Shown: positions 47,292 through 56,634, counted from the stretch's first letter. The stretch is 64,000 nucleotides of DNA from Thermotoga sp. KOL6 (GCF_002866025.1 NZ_LNDE01000003.1:62001-126000), one strand, 5' to 3'. A program made the numbers and translations. Notes: generated by a model not told the origin, from the letters alone.

Positions 47292-47939
47292 GTGAGCTTA
47301 AGGAACGAACTTTGGATGTGGAAAAAAGAAAAAGTTGCAGAGGTAGTCTCTAACAATTTAAAACGCAAAAAACATGAAGTTTGGATTCTTCAAGACGTAA
47401 AGGATATTCTCGAAAAAGTAAAAGAGCTTATCCCCGAAGGTTCAACTGTTGCGGTTGGTGGTTCTCTCACTCTATTGGATACCGGTATCTTAGATATTCT
47501 AAGAAGAGGGAAATACAACTTTCTTGACAGATACAGCGCAAAGACTCGGGAGGAGATAGAGGAGATCTATAGAAAAAGTTTTTGGGCAGATTACTACTTA
47601 ACCAGTGCCAACGCTGTGACAGAGGATGGAAAGTTAGTCTTCCTTGATGGGAACGGAAACAGAGTAGCTGCTGTTGTTTACGGTCCACGGAACGTGATAG
47701 TGGTGGTGAGTGTGAACAAAGTTGTAAAAAATGTCGAAGAGGCAAGAGAAAGATTGAGATATATCTCTCCTATGAATTCGAAACGATTGAACCTCGAAAC
47801 ACCTTGCGCCAAAACAGGTTTTTGTGCAGATTGTTCTTCCCCCCAGAGGATATGTGATTACTTCATGGTGGTAGAGTCTGGTGTGAGACAGCCGGGAAGA
47901 TTCAAGATATTGTTGACTTTGGAAGACTTTGGACTTTAA
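47292..47939 (+). CDS. LUD-domain protein (LutC-like, DUF162)
   Basis: A 215-residue protein with the lactate-utilisation (LUD) fold. Recognisable parts are VAVGGSLTLLDTGIL near residue 53, YYLTSANAVTEDGKLVFLDG near 101 and a Cys group at 172, 178, 181 and 188 that could hold an Fe-S cluster or zinc. No lutA or lutB partner is adjacent, so a role in lactate oxidation is not supported by context. The start is GTG 47292 with a strong SD (AAAGGAGGTGTGAT). It is the first gene to the right of the origin and ends at a bidirectional terminator. Confidence 0.8.
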   Translation: MSLRNELWMWKKEKVAEVVSNNLKRKKHEVWILQDVKDILEKVKELIPEGSTVAVGGSLTLLDTGILDILRRGKYNFLDRYSAKTREEIEEIYRKSFWADYYLTSANAVTEDGKLVFLDGNGNRVAAVVYGPRNVIVVVSVNKVVKNVEEARERLRYISPMNSKRLNLETPCAKTGFCADCSSPQRICDYFMVVESGVRQPGRFKILLTLEDFGL

Positions 47940-47963
47940 AAAGCGGGGAATTCTCCCCGCTTT
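47940..47963. terminator. Bidirectional terminator between LUD and DUF4914 genes
   Basis: AAAGCGGGGA/TCCCCGCTTT form a perfect 10-bp stem with an ATTC loop. The stem's own A and T runs give short U-tracts in both directions. It lies between convergent genes and slightly overlaps the end of the DUF4914-like gene. Confidence 0.85.
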
Positions 47964-49833
47964 AAAAGTTCATCGGTATGATTTTTAAATAATCTTCCAG
48001 TGAACCGTCGTCTAAGCAGCATTGTATAATTTCTCTTCCAACTGGGTTCAAATCATCGGTGAGGAATTTTTTTAGTTGTTTTTTGAAAAACTCTTTGAGT
48101 TCTTGAGAGCCTTTTTCAAATGCTTTTTCGCCAACCTCCGGTTGAAGATGTGGTTGTAAAAGCTCTTTTGGAATCATAATTCCTTCTATTTTCATCTCTT
48201 TCAACGAAAAACCAAGAAGTGTACACTTTGCCGGAACTAGCTGATTCGGTCTGAATCTTACACCACCTCTTCTTGAGAGATACTCTCTTGCAATCCATTC
48301 CGGCATAAATCCAACCTTGTAAGCACCAATATGCTGGTTGGGGACAAGAATGTATCTCGTTCCAGGTGTATCGATGATTTGTTCGAGCAGTATGTTAGCC
48401 AACCTTACCATTTTCCCGGAAGAAAAAGGCCAAAAGGTTCCTACTCCCTCACTTGTCATGCCTTTGGTGCTGACGATACTTGGATTGGCGAATCCCCTTG
48501 GCGCTGCCAGTCGCCAGAGCCATGCTATAGCTGGAGGTAGCACTTGCATGAGGCCTACGATCCCATACGTTGGCTTCTCTTTGGTACATGGAGGTGTCCT
48601 CACTCCAAAACTTCTAACGTCCACCTCTACAGGATCAGATATCGCGTCTTTCATGAAACGTTTTGGAAGAATAACTCGTGGGTTTGGACAAGGTTTCCCA
48701 GGTTCATCTTCTATGTGTTCCCAAATCAAAGCCGTTGAATTGGGGACAGCGTATATGTTGAAGAAAATAAGTGGTTCGGGCGGGTGAATGGTTAATCTTT
48801 CAAGATCTGGTGCACTTCCATAGTTAGTTATGTGATCCACTCTGATGAACCAACCAGCTTCTGCATCTTTCGCCACGAGTTTTTTTCCAGTTTGAAGTTT
48901 TGGATGACACATGAACATATCGTCTGCCACAGGTTGTAGCTTACAAGTTTCCTTGAGATCTATGTAGAAAACCTCTCCGGTTAGTATGTTTTCTGCCAAT
49001 TTTATTCTTCCGTCTGGTTCTCTGTGGATTTCTTCGAGAATTTCACTTTTTCCACCGCCACTGGCACCCTCGTGCATGATCACGAGCTCGTTCTCGTAAG
49101 GAGTGATTACTTTCACTGCTGAAGCGTGTGCAGTAACCCATTTTTCTTTTTCCCCTATGTGAAGCAAGAAACCATAGACGCCCTTTTTCGCACTGGGACC
49201 AGGATAGAGGTTGTAAGAGAAGATTTCGTAATGAGAGTTGTGTCTGTAATGTACCACCACCTGCTTGCCTTCGAAGTGAGTATGTCTGAAAGGAGGGGCA
49301 AGAAACATGTACAACTTCGGTTTGAAATTTTCGGGGACTTCGTCTGCCGGGATAAAAAATTGTAGATCAGCAAGTCCCCCTACGAAGAATCCTGCGTTTT
49401 TCGGTGCTACTAGTACGGCAGGATATCCATAATCGTATCCTCCAGCCATGAAAGGCATGATGATCAGCTCTTGTCTTTTTAGCCATTCAAAGGTTTCCTC
49501 TCTCACGGGCTCAAAATCCATTCCAAATCTTTCTTTGAACCTTGGTTTATCTGTTTCCATATTGTCACCAACTACGAGTGCATTTGGATCTCTCCTTCTC
49601 ATATACGGTTCTGGATAGTTTATCACCAATCCGTTTTTGCACCGTGTGACAATAGCTTCTACTACGAACCCTTTTCCAGGAACTTCGTAGCCCACCTCGA
49701 ACAAATCCTTATCGGCTATTGCAATTTCAAGAATTTCTTTTCTACTTTCTGGTATTATTATTTCAGGAGCATTCTCTACAATATCTCTAACTTCTTCTGA
49801 AAATACAAATCTTTCTAAAATGCTTGTTTTCAC
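47962..49833 (-). CDS. DUF4914-like protein with P-loop (PEPCK-like)
   Basis: A 623-residue protein that I recognise, with moderate confidence, as the DUF4914 family. A P-loop-like GASGGGKS is at residues 256-263, preceded by a strand (ELVIMHE), as in the PEP carboxykinase/HPr kinase fold. The GTP-PEPCK loop ACGKTN is absent, so I do not call it a carboxykinase. Other conserved-looking stretches are FRHTHFEGKQVVVHYRHNSH near residue 182 and HIGAYKVGFMPEW near 500. There is no signal peptide. The start is GTG 49833 behind GGGGTGATAAT. It is monocistronic. Nucleotide-dependent kinase or carboxykinase activity is possible but untested. Confidence 0.65.
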   Translation of the reverse strand: MKTSILERFVFSEEVRDIVENAPEIIIPESRKEILEIAIADKDLFEVGYEVPGKGFVVEAIVTRCKNGLVINYPEPYMRRRDPNALVVGDNMETDKPRFKERFGMDFEPVREETFEWLKRQELIIMPFMAGGYDYGYPAVLVAPKNAGFFVGGLADLQFFIPADEVPENFKPKLYMFLAPPFRHTHFEGKQVVVHYRHNSHYEIFSYNLYPGPSAKKGVYGFLLHIGEKEKWVTAHASAVKVITPYENELVIMHEGASGGGKSEILEEIHREPDGRIKLAENILTGEVFYIDLKETCKLQPVADDMFMCHPKLQTGKKLVAKDAEAGWFIRVDHITNYGSAPDLERLTIHPPEPLIFFNIYAVPNSTALIWEHIEDEPGKPCPNPRVILPKRFMKDAISDPVEVDVRSFGVRTPPCTKEKPTYGIVGLMQVLPPAIAWLWRLAAPRGFANPSIVSTKGMTSEGVGTFWPFSSGKMVRLANILLEQIIDTPGTRYILVPNQHIGAYKVGFMPEWIAREYLSRRGGVRFRPNQLVPAKCTLLGFSLKEMKIEGIMIPKELLQPHLQPEVGEKAFEKGSQELKEFFKKQLKKFLTDDLNPVGREIIQCCLDDGSLEDYLKIIPMNF

Positions 49834-49970
49834 ATTATCACCCCTTTAAGATATGGTTTTCAAGGCAAATTATATCATGCACTGTTTTGCAATTTTATGC
49901 ATGTGGTTAATGTTTTTTTTCTTCTTGTAGAAAAGCTACCGAATTTTGAGATAGATCAAGGAGGTTCAAG

Positions 49971-51632
49971 ATGTTGAGAGTTTACGTGCACGGCGAGGGG
50001 AATTTGGTAAACGCTTTAATGAAAATCTTCGAAGATGTGGGCTGGGAACTCGCAGACTCGATTGACGAAGCACAAATAGTGGTGGCCAAAGACCTGTTGG
50101 AAGGAGATTGTTTCGAAAAGCCTTTGATAGACCTTTATCCTTTGAAAAAGAAGTCTACGTATCTGTACAAAGATCGTATAAACTCTTTTACCAGTATTTT
50201 TCCTGTTTTCTATGGAGAATTTGCTTTTTCTGAATTTTATATTCTTGAAGAAGGTGATGATGATTACACGAAGGCTTTCTTAGATTTAATGGCGAATCTA
50301 GGTGTGATCTTGAAGAGGATTTCGTGGAGTGAATACGTTGATATTTTTAACAAATATTGTTCTGTGCTTCTTCTTGCAAAAGTGTTTAAAGATCCATTGC
50401 TCATGGGGTATGTATCCCATCTTGTGGATTGGAAAGATGAAATCGAAACTTTCTTGAATCACGCAAAAAGGAGCATTTTGGAACTTCAAGTACATAACGC
50501 ATCGATAGAGTCTGATCCGTTGGTAGGAGAAATCGCTCATATTCTCAAGGTGCCCACAAATTTGAATGAGATGAGGCAAAAAATCAGATTGATAGACTTC
50601 ATCATTTTACGATTGATAGAAGAAAGGATGAAAGTGGCTGGTAGTATTGCTGTGGAAAAGAAGAGAACGGATTCCCCGATAGATCTCAGAGATGTTGAAG
50701 AACAGAAAATAAAAGAGATTCTCGATCGTTCCTATTTGAACCCTGTAAGAATGAGGCGAATATTCGAAGAAATCATGAAGCTTGCGAAAGAAGAAGAATA
50801 CAGGCTCCTTGGAATATCGAGAACTGTGGGGGTACTGGGACCCATGGGCAGTTTTAGTGATGAGATGGCGTTAAAGCTGATCGGTTCAAGAATACCCATA
50901 AAGTACTGTGTTTCGACGGATGAGATTATAAAGATGGTGGAGGCAGGAGAGATGGATTATGGAATCGTTCCGATAGAAAATTCCACATATGGAACTGTCA
51001 TTCCTGTTCTGGATGCTCTCTTAAATCACAATGTAGAAGTGTTTGGAGAAGCTAAACTCGAAGTACATCATTGTCTTGTTGCGAAAAAAAGGATGGATTT
51101 GAAGGAAATAAAGAGGGTGTATTCCCATCCACAGGCTATATCACAATCTCTTGGATTTTTGAACACCTACCTACCCCATGCAGAAATTCGTTACACTTCT
51201 TCAACGAGTGATGCTGTAAACCTTTTGGACGATGAATCGGCTGCTATAATGTCTGAAACGGCGGCGAAAATGTACGGTTTGTTCATATTGAGGAAGAGCA
51301 TCCAGGATTTGAGAGAAAAAAATATAACGAGATTCTACATTATAAGACGAAGAACGGGAAAGATGGAGGGGAAATACACCTCCCTGTTTTTTGGTGTTCA
51401 GGACAAGCCTGGAGCTTTGAAATCGGTTTTAGATGTTTTTGCTAGCAGGGGAATCAATTTACGAAAATTGGAATCGAGACCTGCCAGGACTTTTCTAGGT
51501 GACTATGTGTTTTTCGTAGAGGTAGAAGCACCATTGAGAGAAAAGGATTTGAAAGATTTAGAAAAGGTAACCGCTTTTTACAAAATCATAGGAGTGTTCG
51601 ATGAAATAAAAGAGTTGAATGTGTTTGAATGA
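49971..51632 (+). CDS. pheA: Chorismate mutase/prephenate dehydratase with extra N-terminal domain
   Basis: A 553-residue protein for phenylalanine synthesis. Residues 200-280 form an AroQ-type chorismate mutase (MRQKIRLIDFIILRLIEERM). Residues 285-460 form prephenate dehydratase (LGPMGSFSDEMAL, VPIENSTYGTV, and the TRF motif in NITRFYII). Residues 468-545 form an ACT domain with GALKSVL and ESRP for feedback by phenylalanine. The first 200 residues are unusual; their helical second half recalls prephenate dehydrogenase (TyrA), but no intact NAD motif remains. The start is ATG 49971 behind AAGGAGGTT. A terminator follows, overlapping the stop. Confidence 0.9.
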   Translation: MLRVYVHGEGNLVNALMKIFEDVGWELADSIDEAQIVVAKDLLEGDCFEKPLIDLYPLKKKSTYLYKDRINSFTSIFPVFYGEFAFSEFYILEEGDDDYTKAFLDLMANLGVILKRISWSEYVDIFNKYCSVLLLAKVFKDPLLMGYVSHLVDWKDEIETFLNHAKRSILELQVHNASIESDPLVGEIAHILKVPTNLNEMRQKIRLIDFIILRLIEERMKVAGSIAVEKKRTDSPIDLRDVEEQKIKEILDRSYLNPVRMRRIFEEIMKLAKEEEYRLLGISRTVGVLGPMGSFSDEMALKLIGSRIPIKYCVSTDEIIKMVEAGEMDYGIVPIENSTYGTVIPVLDALLNHNVEVFGEAKLEVHHCLVAKKRMDLKEIKRVYSHPQAISQSLGFLNTYLPHAEIRYTSSTSDAVNLLDDESAAIMSETAAKMYGLFILRKSIQDLREKNITRFYIIRRRTGKMEGKYTSLFFGVQDKPGALKSVLDVFASRGINLRKLESRPARTFLGDYVFFVEVEAPLREKDLKDLEKVTAFYKIIGVFDEIKELNVFE

Positions 51633-51659
51633 GGGGGCGAAGCCCCCTCGTTTCATTTT
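51631..51659. terminator. Bidirectional terminator between pheA and alkaline phosphatase genes
   Basis: GAGGGGGC (51631-51638) pairs with GCCCCCTC (51642-51649) around GAA, followed by GTTTCATTTT. It overlaps the pheA stop codon and lies four bases beyond the end of the convergent phosphatase gene. Confidence 0.8.
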
Positions 51660-52960
51660 ATAGTAGGCTCTTTCACAAGGGGATATTGGAGTGTGTAGCC
51701 TGTGAGTCTCATGATGATCCTTGGAATTTCCGTGTTGTCCAAAAATCCTGTGAAGTTTTCCGCTCCAGGGCCAAAAGCATAAACGGGTACAGGGACACCG
51801 GAATGTGATGTGGTAGTCCATCCGACGTTTACTTTTTCGCTTAGAATTTTACCGAGCTCTGCACTTGGTTTTTTAGAAGCACTGATCCTCTCAAGATCTT
51901 CATCGGAAAGGGTCAAACCAAAGTACTCTTTAATAGCTTCTTTGAAACTTTCTTTATCTGCAGTTGAATAGTTTGCCATGATCCAATCTGCGGTTTTTGT
52001 GAATCCTCTGATTTTCTCCACGTCCACCATGTAATCTCCTGCAGAGAGACCAAGTCCTCCCGTTTCATGATCCGCTGTCACAACAACGAGGGTATCTCCT
52101 CTCCTCAAAGCAAAATCGAGCGCAACTTGAACTGCTTTGTCGAACTCGAGAACTTCTTTCCAAACACCGTAAACATCGTTGCCATGTGCTTCCCAGTCTA
52201 TTTGTGAACCCTCAACCATGAGGAAGAAGGGTTCATTATCTTTTGAGAGTATCTCAAGAGCCTTTTCTACCATTTCGTAAAGCATGGGTTGGTCACCACT
52301 TCTCTCGCTTGCAGGAGCGAGATGACTCGGTGCGAAAAGTGCCAAAACTTTTTCTGCATCCGCTGGTAGTTGCATTAGATCAGATTTCGTTGTCACGTAG
52401 GCGTATCCTTTTTCCCTTGCTATCTCGATCAAATCGAGTTCGTCGTTTCTCTTTCCACCGAGGCTTTTCGGCAAGAAATTCGCCCATCCACCGCCCATGA
52501 CCACGTCTATGGTTTCGCTTTCGATAAGTTGTTTTGCTATTTCATTTTCTTCACCACGACTTTTCACGTGTGCGTAAAAAGCGGCAGGTGTGGCATGGGT
52601 TACTCTACAGGTAACGATGATCCCTGTTTTGACACCGTAAGCTTTTGCCACCTCAAAAATTGTGGGAACTATGGTTCCATCGGGGAGAATGTTTATCATC
52701 CCGTTGTTGGTTTTGAATCCTGAAGCAAGAGCTGTTCCGGCCGCGGCAGAATCAGTTACCCAGCTGTTTGCAGAGTGTGTTTTCACAAGACCAACGTAAG
52801 GAGTTTTCATGAAGGATAGTGGACGACCCTCGATCATGCTTGTGAGATAGGCATGCGCTAACCCCATACCATCTCCGATGAAGTAGATAACGTTTTTCAC
52901 CTGTGAGAAGGAAAGGGCGATCGCGAGAATCACAAAAAATAGGACGAACAATCTTCTCAT
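51653..52960 (-). CDS. Alkaline phosphatase, secreted
   Basis: A 435-residue alkaline phosphatase. The N-terminus (MRRLFVLFFVILAIALSFSQ) is a signal peptide. The nucleophile Ser is in TDSAAAGTALASG. The metal ligands are in YFIGDGMGLAH, SQIDWEAHGND and VTADHETGG, and a late His in TSHSGVPVP. It should release phosphate from monoesters in the periplasm. The start is ATG 52960 behind AGGAGGTGGTT. The GTG at 52969 lies inside that SD. The orthologue is TM0156 (from memory). No Pho box is evident. Confidence 0.94.
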   Translation of the reverse strand: MRRLFVLFFVILAIALSFSQVKNVIYFIGDGMGLAHAYLTSMIEGRPLSFMKTPYVGLVKTHSANSWVTDSAAAGTALASGFKTNNGMINILPDGTIVPTIFEVAKAYGVKTGIIVTCRVTHATPAAFYAHVKSRGEENEIAKQLIESETIDVVMGGGWANFLPKSLGGKRNDELDLIEIAREKGYAYVTTKSDLMQLPADAEKVLALFAPSHLAPASERSGDQPMLYEMVEKALEILSKDNEPFFLMVEGSQIDWEAHGNDVYGVWKEVLEFDKAVQVALDFALRRGDTLVVVTADHETGGLGLSAGDYMVDVEKIRGFTKTADWIMANYSTADKESFKEAIKEYFGLTLSDEDLERISASKKPSAELGKILSEKVNVGWTTTSHSGVPVPVYAFGPGAENFTGFLDNTEIPRIIMRLTGYTLQYPLVKEPTIK

Positions 52961-53014
52961 ACCAACCACCTCCTATCCCCAAGGATAGAAACAACATGTT
53001 CAGCGTATTTTAAG

Positions 53015-53473
53015 TTATTTTAAGATCATTAGCGTATGTTCTCCGAAAATAAGAGGTTTTTCATCTTTCAGGACCTTTTGTCTTCTGATGTTTCCAATGT
53101 ACACTATGTGATCTCCTGCTTCGAAACTACCAGATTTCTCGCATTCGAGGTATGCGATAGTCCCTTCCGGAATTGGAAGGTTCCCTTCACTCATGGTGTA
53201 GGGAAACTTCTTGAACTTATCAACATTCCGCCCTGACACTGTTCCAAAGTATTCTGCAATATCTTTCGCTTCTTTTCCGAGAACACAAATGGCGAAGGAA
53301 TCTGTTTTGTCCAACAATTCTCTAGTGTATCTGGTTTTCCCTATTGAAACTGCCACCATCGGAGGTTGCCACGAGACTCTTGTAACCCATGCTACCGTTA
53401 TTCCATTGAGTTTACCTTCCACGTTGACAGTGACGATAACCGTTGATGTATAGAATTTCCCCAACGCATCCAT
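53015..53473 (-). CDS. Flavoredoxin-like flavin reductase
   Basis: A 152-residue FMN-binding split-barrel protein of the flavin reductase/flavoredoxin type. Family segments are GKLNGITVAWVTRVSWQPP near residue 23 and MVAVSIGKTRYTRELL near residue 42. I start at ATG 53473, six bases after the G-run SD. The GTG at 53482 lies within that SD. It is divergent from the RemA-like gene, and the two starts are only 52 bases apart, with TATAAT (minus, 53504-53499) as a candidate -10. The electron partners are unknown. Confidence 0.85.
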   Translation of the reverse strand: MDALGKFYTSTVIVTVNVEGKLNGITVAWVTRVSWQPPMVAVSIGKTRYTRELLDKTDSFAICVLGKEAKDIAEYFGTVSGRNVDKFKKFPYTMSEGNLPIPEGTIAYLECEKSGSFEAGDHIVYIGNIRRQKVLKDEKPLIFGEHTLMILK

Positions 53474-53525
53474 TTCTTTCACCCCCCCTGAAGATGGTAT
53501 TATACACCATAGTGGAGGTGGGACA

Positions 53526-53771
53526 ATGAGTTTTGTCTCTTTTGGAAGAAAAGTATTCCTTCCCAGGGAAAGAGTGATGGCGGTGATGCCTGTCAGTGCT
53601 GTTGTGGCGAAAAAGATAAAAGATGTGGATTTCTATGCAAATAAAATAATAAATGCAACGTTTGGTAAACAGGCGAAGACGGCCGTTGTGATGGACAGTG
53701 GTCATGTAATTCTCATACCTACGAGATACAAAATAGCAGTTCGTGCCATATGGGGGCGGAGAAAGAAATGA
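53526..53771 (+). CDS. RemA/RemB-like (DUF370) protein
   Basis: An 81-residue protein with the DUF370 pattern NATFGKQAKTAVVMDSGHV near residue 44. That is close to the ATYGRRTRAVIIMDS segment of Bacillus RemA, a DNA-binding regulator of matrix genes. The C-terminus is basic (WGRRKK). The start is ATG 53526 behind GGAGGTGGG. Its stop overlaps lgt by ATGA, so the pair is translationally coupled. A DNA-binding role is inferred from the family, and targets are unknown. Confidence 0.85.
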   Translation: MSFVSFGRKVFLPRERVMAVMPVSAVVAKKIKDVDFYANKIINATFGKQAKTAVVMDSGHVILIPTRYKIAVRAIWGRRKK

Positions 53772-54637
53772 GAAAAATACTTATTTCGCTTGTTGTACTT
53801 TTCGGAGTCGTTTTTTTGTCGATTTTCCTAGCGAAAGTTTTCAGTGGTGAGATCTTGGTAAAACGGTACATTTTTAGGATAGGAAATTTCGAACTTCGTT
53901 GGTATTCAACTTTGATTCTCTCTGGTTTTCTGATCAGCTATTTCGTCGCTAGAAGAAGGGCTAGCAGAGAAGGTATCAACGTTGAAGAGTTCGATGAACT
54001 CGTTTTTTACGGTGTGATCTTCGGAATTATAGGTGCACGGCTTTATTATGTTCTTTTCAATCTAAGGTATTACAGAGATTTTTGGAGTGTTCTGAAAGTC
54101 TGGGAAGGCGGGCTCGCTATACACGGTGCAATAATTGGTGCTTTGCTGACAGGATTTCTTTATGTTCTCTTAAAGAAACCGTCTTTTTCTTTTCTCCAGG
54201 CAACTGATCTTTTCACATCCGTTCTTCCGTTAGGGCAAGCTATAGGAAGGTGGGGAAATTTCTTCAACTATGAGGCTTTTGGGGTACCGACGAATCTTCC
54301 TTGGAAAATGTTCGTTCCGGAACCCTATAGACCTCTTGTATACAAAGATTACGCATTTTTTCATCCAACGTTCCTGTACGAATCTTTGTGGGATCTCGCA
54401 GTGTTTTTTATTTTAAGTGCTTTCTACAGAAAATATCGCGAAAAGCCAGGGGAGGTCACTTGTCTCTACTTTGTTCTCTATTCTCTCGGTAGGATCGCTG
54501 TGGAAAGATTGAGAGTAGATAGTTTGATGCTGGGAGATATAAAGGCCGCCCAGCTTTTGAGTGCGATATTGATATTGCTCGGTTTCATGGGATTTATACT
54601 TCTAAGACTTTCGAAAGTATCAAAAACAGCTTTTTGA
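53768..54637 (+). CDS. lgt: Prolipoprotein diacylglyceryl transferase
   Basis: Lgt adds diacylglycerol to the lipobox Cys of lipoproteins in the cytoplasmic membrane. The 289-residue protein has about seven membrane helices. The signature [16 protein letters not shown] is near residue 158, an Arg-containing [13 protein letters not shown] loop is near 85, and HGAIIGA is near 118. The start is ATG 53768, seven bases after GGAG and within the stop of the upstream gene. The 3' end overlaps the convergent rdgB-type gene by 44 bp. Confidence 0.95.
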   Translation: MRKILISLVVLFGVVFLSIFLAKVFSGEILVKRYIFRIGNFELRWYSTLILSGFLISYFVARRRASREGINVEEFDELVFYGVIFGIIGARLYYVLFNLRYYRDFWSVLKVWEGGLAIHGAIIGALLTGFLYVLLKKPSFSFLQATDLFTSVLPLGQAIGRWGNFFNYEAFGVPTNLPWKMFVPEPYRPLVYKDYAFFHPTFLYESLWDLAVFFILSAFYRKYREKPGEVTCLYFVLYSLGRIAVERLRVDSLMLGDIKAAQLLSAILILLGFMGFILLRLSKVSKTAF

Positions 54638-55172
54638 AAGCTTGTGCCCTATGACTTAGTTTTTTCTTGAGATGAGGAATTTCTCCAAACGTTCTGTCGA
54701 AACCATCCGGAACGAAAAATGGGTCGTATCCAAATCCTCCATTTCCCCTTATTTCTTCGGCAATCTTTCCTTCTACCCTACCTTCTACAGAAACGAGAAT
54801 GTTTTTCAAAGGGTCGAAGAAAGTTGCACTGCAGACGAAAGCAGCTCTTCTGTCTTTTCCTTCTAACATCCTTAAGATGGTCTTCATTTTATCCTTGTAT
54901 GAATAGTCTTCCATGAATCTAGCGGACATAACTCCCGGGAAATTTCCTAGTGAATATATCACCAGTCCTGAATCATCAGCAATCACAGGTTGCTTGAGTT
55001 TTTTTCCATAAACGATAGCTTTTTTCACAGAATTTTCCAGAAATGTTTCTCCGTCTTCCACTACCTCGATTTTCTCTGGGGAAGGAAGTAAATCTATCCA
55101 CTCTGGAGCGATTTCTTTTATTTCCTCAACCTTGTGAGTGTTTGTGGTAGCAATATAAACAAGCGTTTTCAC
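54594..55172 (-). CDS. rdgB: XTP/dITP pyrophosphatase (non-canonical purine NTPase)
   Basis: A 192-residue HAM1/RdgB enzyme that removes deaminated purine nucleotides from the pool. It has [12 protein letters not shown] at the N-terminus, the catalytic Asp pair in [17 protein letters not shown], and [13 protein letters not shown]. The start is GTG 55172 behind AAAGGAGGAAAAG. A much longer frame upstream in phase crosses the divergent promoter region and is not real. The orthologue TM0159 has a solved structure, from memory. Confidence 0.95.
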   Translation of the reverse strand: MKTLVYIATTNTHKVEEIKEIAPEWIDLLPSPEKIEVVEDGETFLENSVKKAIVYGKKLKQPVIADDSGLVIYSLGNFPGVMSARFMEDYSYKDKMKTILRMLEGKDRRAAFVCSATFFDPLKNILVSVEGRVEGKIAEEIRGNGGFGYDPFFVPDGFDRTFGEIPHLKKKLSHRAQAFKKLFLILSKVLEV

Positions 55173-55221
55173 GGCAGCTTTTCCTCCTTTCGACTTTGAT
55201 CTTATTTTACCTGAAAAAATT

Positions 55222-55250
55222 TTCGACCTTTGGAAAATTGGTTGTAGAAT
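55222..55250 (+). promoter_or_regulatory. Promoter of the DUF151-DUF368 operon
   Basis: TTCGAC (55222-55227) and TAGAAT (55245-55250) are 17 bases apart. This gives a leader of about 30 bases before the TTG start at 55287. Confidence 0.6.
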
Positions 55251-55286
55251 ATGTTTTGGATCGGAAACGGAAAGGAGGGAAGAATT

Positions 55287-55835
55287 TTGAAAAAGGCCTG
55301 GGTGAAGGCGTTGGTGTTGGACAGGATCAGCAACACACCAGTAGTTGTCCTTGGTATAGAAGGGACAAACAAAGTGCTTCCCATATGGATAGGTGCTTGT
55401 GAAGCGCACGCTCTGGCATTGGCTTTAGAAAAAATGGATTTTCCTCGTCCTTTAACCCACGATCTCTTGCTTAGTGTTTTGGAATCACTCGAGGCACGAG
55501 CAGAGAAAGTGATAATTCACTCTTTGAAAGATAACACCTTCTACGCCACCTTGGTTTTGAGAGATCTCACATACACCGATGAAGAAGACGAAGAAGCAGC
55601 ACTCATTGAAATCGATTCTCGACCTTCCGACGCGATAGTTTTGGCAGTTAAAACGGGAGTACCCATTTTCATCTCTGATAACTTGGTGGAAAAACATGCG
55701 ATCGAACTGGAGATAGGAGAGGACCAGGATGAAGAGGAAGAATTCAAAAAGTTCGTTGAAAATCTAAACATTGATGCCTTCAAGCAGATGATAGAGAAGA
55801 AGAGGGAAGAAGATGAAGAAGAAAATGACGATTGA
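55287..55835 (+). CDS. Bifunctional nuclease family (DUF151) protein
   Basis: A 182-residue DUF151 protein. Conserved parts are [22 protein letters not shown]-type strands near residue 19 and [20 protein letters not shown] near 113. The C-terminal 40 residues are strongly acidic. Plant members act as nucleases, but the bacterial role is not established. The start is TTG 55287 behind AAAGGAGGG. A frame extension to 55251 precedes the SD. The T. maritima orthologue TM0160 has a known structure, from memory. It is the first gene of a five-gene operon and overlaps the next by 23 bp. Confidence 0.88.
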   Translation: MKKAWVKALVLDRISNTPVVVLGIEGTNKVLPIWIGACEAHALALALEKMDFPRPLTHDLLLSVLESLEARAEKVIIHSLKDNTFYATLVLRDLTYTDEEDEEAALIEIDSRPSDAIVLAVKTGVPIFISDNLVEKHAIELEIGEDQDEEEEFKKFVENLNIDAFKQMIEKKREEDEEENDD

Positions 55836-56634
55836 ATCTAAAATAAAAGAAGCTTTGCACCCTCATTGGAACCTACTCACAGAAGAAGCGATGCTTTATT
55901 CAGCAACTGCTGGTGGAAAGAGAATTCGTCCTCTCCTCCTCCTAACCGTTGGTGAAGATATTGGTGTGGATGAAAAAGAACTACTGGATGTGGCAGTAGC
56001 TGTGGAACTCTTTCATACAGCTTCTCTCATACACGATGATCTCCCACCGATAGATAACGCGAATTTTCGCAGAGGAAAGCCTACTTGTCACAGGGTGTAC
56101 GGTGAAGGTATAGCACTACTTGCGGGCGACGGGCTTTTCTTCTTGGCCTTTTCTCGAATAGCAAAAGTTGGTATACCAAAGCTTTTTGAAGAGTTCTCGG
56201 AGATGGCTTACAAGCTTCTCCTTGGAGAAGCTATGGATGTTGAATTCGAAAGAGGTGAAAGAGAAATCTCTACAGAGATTGTGGAGAAAATGTACTCTTT
56301 TAAAACAGGGGCTTTGTTCGCCTTTTGTTTTTCGGCTCCGTTCATTTTGAAGAAACACGAGTATTCTCTTATGAAAGAGATGGGCGAGAAATTCGGAGTA
56401 GCTTTTCAAATATACGACGACTTGAAGGATGTGTTGGGTTCCTTCGAAAAATTGGGAAAAGATGTTGGAAAGGATGTGAAAAAGGTTACGCTCGTCAAAA
56501 AGATGGGAATTCAGAAGGCTCGATCGCTTGCCGATAAATATTACGACGAGGTTCTGGAATTTGTGAAATCAGAAGGATTACATAAGACGCTCAGGCTTCT
56601 GAAAGATCTAAAGAAAGTGGTGGAGGAGAGATGA
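55813..56634 (+). CDS. Short-chain polyprenyl diphosphate synthase (IspA-like)
   Basis: A 273-residue trans-prenyltransferase. GGKRIRPLLLL is near residue 35. The first Asp-rich motif is HDDLPPIDN near residue 76 with the following RRGKPT. The second is YDDLKD near residue 202. The four-residue spacing in the first motif fits type II farnesyl/geranylgeranyl synthases. It supplies isoprenoid precursors for lipid carriers or quinone-like tails. The start at ATG 55813 overlaps the DUF151 gene; ATG 55825 is an alternative. The stop overlaps the next start by ATGA. Confidence 0.92.
   Translation: MKKKMTIESKIKEALHPHWNLLTEEAMLYSATAGGKRIRPLLLLTVGEDIGVDEKELLDVAVAVELFHTASLIHDDLPPIDNANFRRGKPTCHRVYGEGIALLAGDGLFFLAFSRIAKVGIPKLFEEFSEMAYKLLLGEAMDVEFERGEREISTEIVEKMYSFKTGALFAFCFSAPFILKKHEYSLMKEMGEKFGVAFQIYDDLKDVLGSFEKLGKDVGKDVKKVTLVKKMGIQKARSLADKYYDEVLEFVKSEGLHKTLRLLKDLKKVVEER

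Noticed and set aside
47962-49833. GTP-dependent phosphoenolpyruvate carboxykinase
   Set aside because: Length and a P-loop suggested it, but the kinase loop ACGKTN is missing and the loop reads GASGGGKS. I prefer DUF4914.
55173-55409. N-terminal extension of the rdgB-type gene
   Set aside because: It crosses the divergent promoter, is unlike the family, and a strong SD precedes the GTG at 55172.
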